From Nesterenkonia muleiensis (GTDB lineage: Bacteria; Actinomycetota; Actinomycetes; Actinomycetales; Micrococcaceae): a stretch of DNA of 64,000 bases. How positions within the stretch are numbered: the first letter of the stretch is position 1; every line of letters begins with the position of its first letter. The position numbers and the translations under genes are program-made. The notes under the pieces were generated by a model that saw nothing but the letters and a program-made list of their open reading frames with translations, ran no database searches and was not told the origin of the DNA. The DNA is taken from NCBI RefSeq assembly GCF_003600155.1, contig NZ_QWLD01000056.1, forward strand, positions 165,836 through 229,835, in the 5' to 3' direction. Positions 38,180 through 46,423 of the stretch are shown here, one piece after another.

Positions 38180-39091
38180 ATGTATCGAGCAATAGACTCC
38201 CATGCTGAGGGGATGCTTACTCGGGTGATCACTGGTGGCTTGCCCGCGCTCCCCGGCACCACGATGACAGAGCGTCGGCCCGGATTCATGAAGGACCGGG
38301 ACGGGCTGCGCTGTCTGATTATGCACGAGCCACGTGGCAACTGTGCGATGAGCGGCGTCATCCTGCAGCGGCCCCCACGAGACGACGCCGACTGGGTAGT
38401 GCTGTTCATAGAGGTCTCCGGCCTGCTGCCCATGTGCGGCCACGGGACCATGGGAGTGACCACCGTTTTGGTAGAGACCGGTATGGTGGAGGTCGCCGAG
38501 TCGACAACGACGATTCGCCTAAACACCCCCGCAGGCTTGGTCACCGCCCAGGTGCAGGTTCAGGACGGCCGAGCCGAGTCGGTGGTTATAACCAATGTGT
38601 CTAGCTTCTCGGTGCGGCAGAACGCGCAGGTGACTGGGTTCGGGGCTGTCGACTACGACCTGGCCTGCGGCGGAAACTTCTACGCCGTCGTCGATCTGGA
38701 GTCTCTGGGTCTGCCCTTCGACCGGGTGCGGAAGGACGACCTACTGCGTGCCGGACCGGACATTATAGCTGCCATCAATGCCGCCGACGAACCGACCCAC
38801 CCGCTGCGGTCGGACCTTCGCGGCTGCCACCACGTCTACCTGAAAGCCTCGGGTTCCGACGCCCGGCACTCGCGGCACGCTATGGTGATCTACCCCGGCT
38901 GGTTCGATCGGTCCCCCTGCGGCACCGGCACCAGCGCTCGGATGGTGCAGGTGCACGCCCGCGGGGAGCTAGCGCTGGGTCAGGAGTTCATTAACGAGTC
39001 TTTCATCGGGTCCCGGTTCGTTGGGAACCTGACTGAAGTCACGGAAGTGTCAGGTATTCCGGCCGTGATCCCGCAGGGCGCAGGGCTTTGA
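38180..39091 (+). CDS. Proline racemase family, probable 4-hydroxyproline 2-epimerase, C-terminally short
   Basis: This 303-residue protein has both catalytic cysteines: Cys86 in LPMCGHGT and Cys247 in DRSPCGTGTSA, as in 4-hydroxyproline epimerases and proline racemases. Usual length is about 330. Here a TGA follows IPQGAGL, and in the same frame the DNA then reads AVTGQSESRIQ, like the family ending (GRAWVTGxxxF). So an in-frame stop seems to have removed the last 20-25 residues. GC-rich DNA resumes at its start, and it is followed by the oxidase gene. It would convert trans-4-L-hydroxyproline to cis-4-D-hydroxyproline. Confidence 0.85.
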   Translation: MYRAIDSHAEGMLTRVITGGLPALPGTTMTERRPGFMKDRDGLRCLIMHEPRGNCAMSGVILQRPPRDDADWVVLFIEVSGLLPMCGHGTMGVTTVLVETGMVEVAESTTTIRLNTPAGLVTAQVQVQDGRAESVVITNVSSFSVRQNAQVTGFGAVDYDLACGGNFYAVVDLESLGLPFDRVRKDDLLRAGPDIIAAINAADEPTHPLRSDLRGCHHVYLKASGSDARHSRHAMVIYPGWFDRSPCGTGTSARMVQVHARGELALGQEFINESFIGSRFVGNLTEVTEVSGIPAVIPQGAGL

Positions 39092-39145
39092 GCTGTGACC
39101 GGCCAATCGGAGTCGCGGATCCAGTCTAGGTGGAAGGGTAACGCC

Positions 39146-40300
39146 GTGAGCTCATCAGACGTGCTCATCATCGGGGCCGGGGCAATCGGATCCGCCGTTG
39201 CCTATTACTGCACTCAGCAGGGCCTGGATGTCACCGTGGTCGAGGCGGGCAAACCCGCCGGGGAGACTTCTTCTAAAGGCGAGGGGCATGTGCGCATCTC
39301 CGACAAGACCCTCGCTCCTGAGATTGAGCTGGCCCAGTATTCGCTGAGCCTCTACCGCGACGAACTTTCCGAACAGGCCGATTACTGGGACTACCAGCTG
39401 CGTGGAGGAGTGATGGTCTCCTCCACGGATGCCTCCCTGGAATCATTGCATAGTACTATCGCGAAGCAACGCCAGCTCGGTATCGAGGTGGAGATGTTGG
39501 ATGTCCAGCAGCTACGTGAACTCGAACCTGCTCTTACCGCGGAGGTGGCGGGTGGTGCCCTCTACCCGGATGACGCGCGGCTGGCACCGCCGAAGATGGT
39601 GACCCGGCTGCTCGAGCTGGCTCAGCAGACCGGTGCGCGACTCCACACCCAGACCCGGGTGACTGGGTTTCTGCGGGACGGCGAGCGAGTCACTGGAGTG
39701 CAGACCTCCCGGGGTGATTTCTCCGCCGGGGCTGTGGTGAACGCCGGTGGACCGTGGTCCGGGCAGGTGGCGAAGTTGGCCGGGGCTTACGTTCCGGTTG
39801 AGCCGCGCCGCGGCTACGTGCTGGTTACCGAGGCGACCGAGCCGCGGGTCTTCCACGAGGTCTCGGCTGCAGAGTACCTAGACACGGTCAGCTCCTCGGA
39901 GGCCGACTTGCAGGGCTCGGCGGTGATCGAAGCGCTGCCCTCAAGGGAGATCCTACTTGGCTCTTCTCGGGAGCGGATGGGTTTCTCAGCTGAGGGCGGG
40001 AAGGCGGCTGTGGATCTGATCACCCGTAATGCGCAGACGCTCTTCCCATTCCTGCAGGACGTGCAGATCGTGGGCAGCCGGTTCGGTTTCCGCCCCTACA
40101 GCCCGGATCACCTGCCGATCATCGGTCCAGATGCGGCCGTGGAGGGACTCTGGAACGCCACCGGCCATGAAGGTGCTGGGGCTGGTCTCGCTGCAGGCAG
40201 CGGCAAGCTCCTTGCCCAGGTGCTCAGCGGCAGCCCGCCTGATCTGAACCTTGCGCCTTTCTCTCCTGCACGGTTTATCTCGCGGGGAGAGCGAGGATGA
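39146..40300 (+). CDS. FAD-dependent D-amino-acid oxidase family, probable D-hydroxyproline dehydrogenase
   Basis: This protein of about 384 residues has the dinucleotide-binding motif VLIIGAGAIGSAVAYY at the N-terminus and the C-terminal FAD block GLWNATGHEGAGAGLAAGSGKLLA typical of DAO-family enzymes. It should oxidise cis-4-D-hydroxyproline to the pyrroline carboxylate. GTG 39146 with GGAAGG upstream is the likely start; the in-frame codons before it belong to the former end of the racemase. It overlaps the second racemase (ATGA). Confidence 0.85.
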   Translation: MSSSDVLIIGAGAIGSAVAYYCTQQGLDVTVVEAGKPAGETSSKGEGHVRISDKTLAPEIELAQYSLSLYRDELSEQADYWDYQLRGGVMVSSTDASLESLHSTIAKQRQLGIEVEMLDVQQLRELEPALTAEVAGGALYPDDARLAPPKMVTRLLELAQQTGARLHTQTRVTGFLRDGERVTGVQTSRGDFSAGAVVNAGGPWSGQVAKLAGAYVPVEPRRGYVLVTEATEPRVFHEVSAAEYLDTVSSSEADLQGSAVIEALPSREILLGSSRERMGFSAEGGKAAVDLITRNAQTLFPFLQDVQIVGSRFGFRPYSPDHLPIIGPDAAVEGLWNATGHEGAGAGLAAGSGKLLAQVLSGSPPDLNLAPFSPARFISRGERG

Positions 40301-41307
40301 AGCCTGTATTTACGGTGGATTATCACACGGCGGGGGAGCCGTTTCGGATTGTGGAGCATCCGCCGGCTGAGCTGTCGGGCGAGACTGTTGTGGAGCGGCG
40401 CGCCAATGCCGTTGCCACCCCCGATACACAGCGGCTGAGGGAATTCCTCTGCTTCGAGCCCCGGGGCCACGCAGACATGTACGGCGGGTTCATCGTCCCT
40501 CCCGATGACGACGGCGCGCACCTCGGTGTGCTGTTCTGTCACAAGGGCGGGTTCTCCACAGCCTGCGGCCACGGAGCTATCGCCCTCGGTGCCGGGGCTG
40601 TCCACTCCGGTCTCATATCCCCTGATCCCACCGGGACCACCGACGTGGGGATCAACGTTCCCTCCGGGCGGGTCACCGCACAGGCAAGCACGACGCCGGA
40701 AGATCGGGTCACGGCTGTCGACTTCGTCAACGTCCTCAGCCACGTCCTGCACCGGCAGGTTCCACTCACGACATCCCGCGGGCAGGTTAGCGTCGATGTC
40801 GCGTACGGTGGAGCGATCTACGCCCAAGTTCCGGCAGGTGCTGTCGATCTGGAAGTGTCTCCAGAGCACTACAGCGAGCTGATCGCCGTCGGCCGGGAGA
40901 TCAAATGGGTGCTGAACAGCTGCGAGTTTGCCCAGCACCCCACCGATGACCGGCATAGCGGAATCTACGGAACCATCCTTTTCGATGACCTAGGAGTTGA
41001 CCAGAAGATCGGCTCCCCGCATCAGCGGAACATCACTGTCTTCGCTGACGGAGAAGTGGACCGCTCCCCCTGCTGCTCCCTAACCTCCCCACGGCTCGCT
41101 GCCCTAGCCGAGGCGCAAACCGTAGCCCCGGAGCAGACACTCATTCACTACTCCGTAGTCGGTACCCGCTTCCATCCCAGGTGCGCCCCGACGGATGATG
41201 TTAGCGGCTACCCGACCGTCACACCTTTGAACTCGACCATCAGGACCCGCTGGGAACAGGGTTCGTTCAACGCTGACGACCACACCGACAAACATCCTAG
41301 CGAGTAG
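40297..41307 (+). CDS. Proline racemase family paralogue with altered active-site loop
   Basis: This 336-residue protein keeps Cys90 (TACGHGA) and Cys259 (RSPCCSLTSP). The usual glycine-rich loop after the second cysteine (CGTGTSA or CGSGT) is replaced by CCSLTSP, and the C-terminal end (PLNSTIRTRWEQGSFNADDH) is poorly conserved. Possible roles are trans-3-hydroxyproline dehydratase, hydroxyproline epimerase or a decaying copy. It overlaps the oxidase stop by 4 nt and is followed by an ornithine-cyclodeaminase family gene, which fits a trans-3-hydroxyproline route (dehydratase plus pyrroline-2-carboxylate reductase). Confidence 0.8.
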   Translation: MKPVFTVDYHTAGEPFRIVEHPPAELSGETVVERRANAVATPDTQRLREFLCFEPRGHADMYGGFIVPPDDDGAHLGVLFCHKGGFSTACGHGAIALGAGAVHSGLISPDPTGTTDVGINVPSGRVTAQASTTPEDRVTAVDFVNVLSHVLHRQVPLTTSRGQVSVDVAYGGAIYAQVPAGAVDLEVSPEHYSELIAVGREIKWVLNSCEFAQHPTDDRHSGIYGTILFDDLGVDQKIGSPHQRNITVFADGEVDRSPCCSLTSPRLAALAEAQTVAPEQTLIHYSVVGTRFHPRCAPTDDVSGYPTVTPLNSTIRTRWEQGSFNADDHTDKHPSE

Positions 41308-41342
41308 ATATCTGCTCAGACCCTTGAAGGAGAAGACACGCG

Positions 41343-42275
41343 TTGAGTATTGACGCAGATAATCTGCCGTATCTGACGGCGGAGGAGGTTCGGCGGCAGC
41401 TCTCTGCTGACCGCGCGCGAGAGCTGATCGAGGGTGCGCTTCTCTCAGGGTTCAGCCCCGCAGAGGATCCCGCCCGGGTGCATGTGCCGGCGGGGGCAGG
41501 GCATCTGCTGCTGATGCCGTCGTCGTTGGGGTCCTCTGTGGGCGTCAAGATCGCCTCGGTCACCCCGGGTAATGCCGCCAGAGGACTGCCCCGGATCCAG
41601 GCGGTCTACCTTCTGCTGGACGCCGATACACTGACGCCGAAGGCGCTGCTGGACGGGTCAGTGCTCACAGCGCTGCGTACCCCGGCCACTACGGCAGTGG
41701 CCTGTGACCGCCTAGCTGGCCCTGAGGCGCATCGGCTGGTGGTGTTCGGCAGCGGCCCCCAGGCCGTAGAGCACACTGTGGCCCTGAGCCGCATCCGCGA
41801 TCTCAGCGACATCCGAATTATCGGCCGAACTCCGGAGCGGACTCAGCCGGTGCTGAAGGAACTCGCGGATCGGGACATCACCGCCTTGACGGGACAGGTT
41901 GAGGATGTCGCGGAGGCCGACATCATCGTGTGCGCCACGTCGGCTGCTGAACCTCTCTTTGACCCGGAGCTGGTGCGGGACGGAGCCTGTGTGGCGGCCA
42001 TCGGCTCCCATGAGCCCGACCGGCGGGAACTGCCGGGGGAGCTGCTTGAGCGAGCCTTGGTGGTAGTGGAGGAGCGGTCCACGGCGTTTCGGGAAGCCGG
42101 CGACGTCATCCTGGCCGCACAGGAGGGGCACATCGCTGAGTCCAGTCCTAACCTCCACGAACTGGGCGCACTGGTCAGGGGAGAAGCAGCCCGGGCTGAA
42201 GACCGGCCCAACGTGTTCAAAGGGACCGGTATGTCCTGGCAGGACCTCGCTGTCGTCGCTGGACTTGAGGTCTGA
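41343..42275 (+). CDS. Ornithine cyclodeaminase/mu-crystallin family, possible pyrroline-2-carboxylate reductase
   Basis: This 310-residue Rossmann-fold protein has MPSSLGSSVGVKIASVTPGN (active-site lysine), VYLLLDADTLTPKALLDG, LTALRTPATTAV and the NAD(P)-binding VVFGSGPQAVEH. Members next to proline-racemase genes usually reduce delta-1-pyrroline-2-carboxylate to L-proline, which is the role I infer. It starts with TTG at 41343 behind AAGGAG. It is the last gene of the hydroxyproline cluster. Confidence 0.83.
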   Translation: MSIDADNLPYLTAEEVRRQLSADRARELIEGALLSGFSPAEDPARVHVPAGAGHLLLMPSSLGSSVGVKIASVTPGNAARGLPRIQAVYLLLDADTLTPKALLDGSVLTALRTPATTAVACDRLAGPEAHRLVVFGSGPQAVEHTVALSRIRDLSDIRIIGRTPERTQPVLKELADRDITALTGQVEDVAEADIIVCATSAAEPLFDPELVRDGACVAAIGSHEPDRRELPGELLERALVVVEERSTAFREAGDVILAAQEGHIAESSPNLHELGALVRGEAARAEDRPNVFKGTGMSWQDLAVVAGLEV

Positions 42276-42300
42276 GGACCGTTGCGCAGGCAGGGCGCCC

Positions 42301-43330
42301 TCAGGAGTCTCCGAGCGCTTGGGCCTGTTCGGTGCCCCAGAGCCAGAGAGAGTCGAGCGGAGCTGAGGCTAACCTGTCTCCCCGGGATACTGGCTGAGGG
42401 CCAGTATGAAGCAGAAGACACCCGACGAAGCGATCACCCAGTGAATCTCGAAGGTGCTTCAGGCCTTTCAGCTGTTTGGGTGACGGATTGGACGTAGCTT
42501 TGACTTCGATCCCTGCTACGCGGCCATCGGGAGTCTCAAGACCCAGATCCACCTCGCCGAGATCGTGATCGCGGAAGTGATACAGTTGTGCGCGCTCCTC
42601 CGACCAGGTCAGCTGTTTCTTCAGCTCAGCAGCGACGAACCCCTCCAGAAGGTTTCCCGCTAAGTCTGGATTCATCCCGGGGACTGCGGCCCCTGGTCCC
42701 ACATTGATGAGGTACCCTGCCAGTCCCGTATCGAGCAAGGACACTTTGGGGCGAGACACTTCGCGCTTGGAGAGGTTCCGTTCCCAGGCGGGCACGCGCT
42801 GCACCAGAAAAAGGGCCTCCAACAGGGCCACGTGACGCTTGATTGTCGTGGCTGGAACTCCCGTCTCCTTGAACAAGTCTGCGTAGTTCATCTCCCCCGC
42901 ATTGCGCGCGGCGAGGAGTCGCAGCAAGCTAGGGAGGTGGTCAGCCTTTCTTACCTCATCCTGTTTCTAGGGCATCGCGCTGAGTCAGCTGGGTGACGTA
43001 ACTTTCGAACCATGCAGAGAGTGTCCGCTCAGAGGGGCGTTGTCTGAGTTCGGGAAAGCTGCCGTGCAGGGCCAGCTGAGGAGCACGCTGGACCTCATCG
43101 CTGGTCAGCAAGTGGTCAGGGTGCTGATGGACGAAAGCGACTGGGCCATCCTGAGCCGTTGCTCGCACGGTGTCATCGCCCAAGGTGACGAACTCCCCGC
43201 CCAGCTCTCGCGTCACCTCGCGCGCCAGCGTGGTCTTGCCGGGCTGCCGCGGTCTCAGGACCCCAACAATCCGGGAGTAGGACAAGTTCTCAAGCAGCAG
43301 AGGCTTGATATGGCGTTCCAGAAGATTCAT
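42301..43330 (-). pseudogene. DUF4143 AAA ATPase, frameshifted and internally deleted
   Basis: Two frames on the minus strand together resemble an ATPase of the AAA_14/DUF4143 family. The 5' part (43330-42956) has MNLLERHIKPLLLENLSY, a damaged P-loop RPRQPGKTTLA (normally GARQxGKTTLA), and DEVQRAP followed directly by SFPELRQRP. That join skips the roughly 100 residues normally in between. After LTQRDALETG a stop is reached, and the continuing frame (DEVRKADHLPSLLRLLAARN) needs a 1-nt shift near 42955. The 3' part (42927-42301) is an intact DUF4143 domain. It marks the right edge of the accessory block. Confidence 0.8.
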
Positions 43331-43351
43331 TCAGCTAGTGCAGCCGCTGCG

Positions 43352-43386
43352 GTGGATTATCGGAACCTCTGAGGTTGATTATCGGA
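43352..43386. repeat. Tandem GATTATCGGA motifs
   Basis: Two copies of G(G/T)GATTATCGGA start 22 nt apart, just upstream of the DUF4143 pseudogene. Read on its strand each contains GATAAT, a good -10-like hexamer. They may be promoter or operator repeats of that gene. Confidence 0.35.
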
Positions 43387-43581
43387 GCTGATCTTCCCTT
43401 CATCGTGCACCTTGAAATTTCCTTATGGTGCAGCAGGGGCAGAAGTTTTCCCCAAGCCAATGTCTGAAGGTAGGGATTTCGAGCGTTTTCCACAGTTCTG
43501 CTTGAGCACAGTGTGTGCGTGCTGCGTGGCCTTTCCATACTGTCAATTGCGTCAGGAGATTGATGGGCAGAAGGATCGCTT

Positions 43582-43740
43582 ATGCGACAGGGGCCAGGAA
43601 CGCCATATGCGCACCAGGTGCGTGACGATGGCGGCGGTTGGGCCGTTGACTCCTTCACTGATTTCTTTCCACTGGCTGTGTTCCTCGCCTTGATCATGAT
43701 GGCGCTGGCGGCGATCTGGTATGCCTCCCGCCGTCTGTGA
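43582..43740 (+). CDS. Small single-pass membrane protein, unknown
   Basis: This 52-residue frame begins MRQGPGTPYAHQVRDDGG and ends with one hydrophobic helix, FFPLAVFLALIMMALAAIWY, then SRRL. AGAAGGA 6-7 nt before the ATG is a good ribosome-binding site. I recognise no family. It is convergent with the DECH helicase gene, 16 nt from its stop. The surrounding DNA from 43331 to 43581 holds no other gene that I can support. Confidence 0.5.
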   Translation: MRQGPGTPYAHQVRDDGGGWAVDSFTDFFPLAVFLALIMMALAAIWYASRRL

Positions 43741-43756
43741 GGCACTTTCAGCGCAC

Positions 43757-46246
43757 TCAGCGGCCGGCTTTCAGCAGGGCGTTGAGCAGGTTGAGCGCCC
43801 CTTGCTTGTTCAGCGGGGAGTTCCTGTTCCCGCATTTGGGGGACTGCACGCAGCTGGGGCAGCCGTCGGCGCAGCGGCAGGAGTCGATCGCTGCTGCGGT
43901 GGCGCTGATCCATTCCTGAGCCGCCCGGTACCCCCGTTCGGCGAATCCTGCTCCTCCCGGGTGCCCGTCGTAGACGAAGATGGTGGGCAGTTCGGTGTCG
44001 GCGTGCAGGGCGGTAGAGACTCCGCCGATGTCCCACCGGTCGGAGCTGGTCAGCAGCGGCAGCAGCCCGATCATCGCGTGCTCGGCGGCGTGCAGTGCAC
44101 CCGGAATATGTTCCACAATGACGCCGGCTTGCTGCAGGGCGGTCTCCGGGGCGGTGATCCACACCGCTTGGGTGCGCAGCGTCGAGGGCGGCAGCTCCAG
44201 CGGCTCGTCGGAGAGCACCTCCGAGGTGCCCAGGGCCTTGCGCTGGAATCCGACCACTGCCGAGGTTACCTCAACAGTCCCGAAGCACAGCCGGAACTTA
44301 CCCCACTGCTGGTGCTCCAGCTCCTCCACCACGGCGATTGAGGTGGTCTCACGGGCCTGGGTGTAGAACGGCGGATTGGCCGGTCTGACCAGCACAGCAT
44401 TCTGCTCCAGGTCCAGCTCCTCCACCACATAACTGCGCCCCTGGTGGACATACACCGCCTGCGGATGGGCCTGCGGCTGCACCTGGGCGGCACCCATATC
44501 CCCGACCACTGTCCCGTCCTCGGCGTTGACGATGGTGTACGGGCCCGCGCCGTCGGATCGCATCCTCACCCAGGAGGCGGCGGAAGCGTCGTCGTGGGCG
44601 AAAAACCAGCCCCGGGGGCGACGTCGCAGGTGACCCTGCTCAGTCAGCGCCTCCACCAGCCAGCCGAGCCCGCCGAAGAGTCCGCCGTCCTCCAGGTCCG
44701 CCGGGGTCAGCGCCAGTTCCTGCGCGGCGGCCAACAGATGCGGGGCCGCCACATGCGGGTTATGCGGATCGGTGACCGCATCCTCCACCGGGGTGTCGAA
44801 GATCGCCTCCGGGTTCTCCAGCAGATAAGCGTCCAGCGGATCGTCACCGGCGATGAAGAACGTCGCGCCCCGCTGACCCGACCGTCCTGCGCGGCCCAGC
44901 TGCTGGAAGAAGCTGGCGCGGGTGCCCGGCCAGCCGGCGATGATCACCGCATCGAGCCCCGAGATGTCGATCCCCAGTTCCAGCGCAGGAGTCGAGGCCA
45001 CACCCAACAGTGCGCCGGAGCGCAGATGGTCCTCCAACTGCCGCCGCTCCTCCTTGAGGTAGCCGGAGCGGTAGGTCGCCACCCGATCCTTCAGCGCCGG
45101 ATCGATCTCTACCAGCCGATCGCGGGCCACCGCGGCGATGGTCTCCGCCCCGCGCCGAGATTTGATGAACGCCAGACTCCGGTGCCCGGCAACCACCAGA
45201 TCTGTGAGGATATCGGCGGCCTCCACGGTCAGACTGCGCTTCAGCGGAGCATCGTTGTCGCCGGTCTGCTCCGAGGGAGCCGACTCCCAGAGGTAGACGT
45301 CCACGGGACCGTGCGGGGAGCCGTCCTCGGTGATGGCCACGACGTTCTGCCGGGCTTCACCGATGAGACGGGCGAACGACGACGCCGGATCACCACTGGT
45401 GGCTGAGGCTCCGGCAAACACCGGATCAGCACCGTAGGACCGGGCCACCCGGCGCACCCGGCGCAGCAGCAGAGCGGTATGCGAGCCGAAGATCCCCCGG
45501 GCGGTATGGGCCTCGTCGATGATCACATAGCGCAGCCGGGAGAAGAACCGGGCCCAGCCGCGGTGGTTGGGCAGGATGCCGGCGTTGAGCATATCCGGGT
45601 TCGACAGCACCACATTGGCATGCTGGCGCACCCAGCGGCGTTCCTCCGGGTCGGTGTCGCCGTCATAGGCGGCAGCCCTGATGCCGCCTGAGGGACCTGC
45701 TGGTCCTACCGCCTCAGCCAGCTCGGTGAGCGTATCAAGCTGGTCAGCGGCAAGTGCCTTGGTGGGGGAGAGATAGAGGATGGTGGACTCACCGGCCGGA
45801 TGTGCGGCGACTGCCTGAGCCGGTGCGGCGCCGGTGATGGCGGCAAGGCCCGCCAATTGAGTGGCCAGCGACTTGCCTGAGGCGGTGCCGGTGGCCAGGA
45901 TGGTGTGCCGGCCCGCGTGCAGCGCCTGGGCCGCAGTGACCTGATGGGAGTAGGGCCGGGTCGCGCCCAGCTGCCGGTGGGCAGCGCGAAGCTCGGGGGG
46001 CACCCAGTCTGGCCACGGCGTCGTCGCCGCTGTGCGGGCAGGCAGGGTGCGGATGTGCTTGAGCGGAGAACCCTCACCCACGCGCACCGGCAGCCCTGCC
46101 GCCCGCAGCAGCTCAAAGGCGTCTTCGCTGCGCTGACTCACGTCACGCGTCTGCCCGCAGTGCGGGCAAACCTCAGCAGCCTCGGGGCTGCTCGCGCAAA
46201 TGCGGCAGCTCACTCGGCTCAATCGGGCGTTGTCGTCCTCAGTCAC
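43757..46246 (-). CDS. DECH-box helicase of the helicase/secretion neighbourhood, with N-terminal zinc ribbon
   Basis: This 829-residue superfamily 2 helicase has GTASGKS (motif I), IIDEAHTARG (motif II), the Q-motif region RPYSHQVTAAQAL, and LGRAGRSGQRG (motif VI). The C-terminal DUF1998-type cysteine cluster is CRCADGCPSCVQSPKCG. Homologues (Rv3649 type) lie beside tad genes in actinobacteria. The N-terminus carries an extra zinc ribbon, Cys14-x2-Cys17-x10-Cys27-x2-Cys30, which I do not expect in the family. The GTG start at 46246 follows a TAGTCT -10 box by 6 nt. A DNA-repair role is likely. Confidence 0.9.
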   Translation of the reverse strand: MTEDDNARLSRVSCRICASSPEAAEVCPHCGQTRDVSQRSEDAFELLRAAGLPVRVGEGSPLKHIRTLPARTAATTPWPDWVPPELRAAHRQLGATRPYSHQVTAAQALHAGRHTILATGTASGKSLATQLAGLAAITGAAPAQAVAAHPAGESTILYLSPTKALAADQLDTLTELAEAVGPAGPSGGIRAAAYDGDTDPEERRWVRQHANVVLSNPDMLNAGILPNHRGWARFFSRLRYVIIDEAHTARGIFGSHTALLLRRVRRVARSYGADPVFAGASATSGDPASSFARLIGEARQNVVAITEDGSPHGPVDVYLWESAPSEQTGDNDAPLKRSLTVEAADILTDLVVAGHRSLAFIKSRRGAETIAAVARDRLVEIDPALKDRVATYRSGYLKEERRQLEDHLRSGALLGVASTPALELGIDISGLDAVIIAGWPGTRASFFQQLGRAGRSGQRGATFFIAGDDPLDAYLLENPEAIFDTPVEDAVTDPHNPHVAAPHLLAAAQELALTPADLEDGGLFGGLGWLVEALTEQGHLRRRPRGWFFAHDDASAASWVRMRSDGAGPYTIVNAEDGTVVGDMGAAQVQPQAHPQAVYVHQGRSYVVEELDLEQNAVLVRPANPPFYTQARETTSIAVVEELEHQQWGKFRLCFGTVEVTSAVVGFQRKALGTSEVLSDEPLELPPSTLRTQAVWITAPETALQQAGVIVEHIPGALHAAEHAMIGLLPLLTSSDRWDIGGVSTALHADTELPTIFVYDGHPGGAGFAERGYRAAQEWISATAAAIDSCRCADGCPSCVQSPKCGNRNSPLNKQGALNLLNALLKAGR

Positions 46247-46252
46247 CGCACC

Positions 46253-46258
46253 AGACTA
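46253..46258 (-). promoter_or_regulatory. -10 box (TAGTCT) of leaderless helicase gene
   Basis: On the minus strand TAGTCT is followed by 6 nt and the GTG at 46246. This supports the long N-terminus with the zinc ribbon as translated. Confidence 0.5.
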
Positions 46259-46320
46259 AGCGGTCAATGTGGTGAGCAGACGGGTGGCCGCCGCCCAGAC
46301 CACCGCACGTTATGCACTTG

Positions 46321-46342
46321 TGCGCGGGTTATTTCCTGCGCA
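46321..46342. terminator. Hairpin between homocysteine methyltransferase and helicase genes
   Basis: An 8-bp stem TGCGCGGG/CCTGCGCA with a TTATTT loop lies downstream of the methyltransferase stop on the minus strand. No T-run follows, so termination is only possible. The nearby ATGCACTTGTGCGC and GCATCACGCGCGC are echoed at 8699-8723 after the MarP-like gene. Confidence 0.35.
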
Positions 46343-46423
46343 GATGCGCATCACGCGCGCTGCTCCTGCCCAGACAGGCAAGGGCTGGTAGGCATAGAGA
46401 GCATGGTGTGCAGCCGAGCTACT

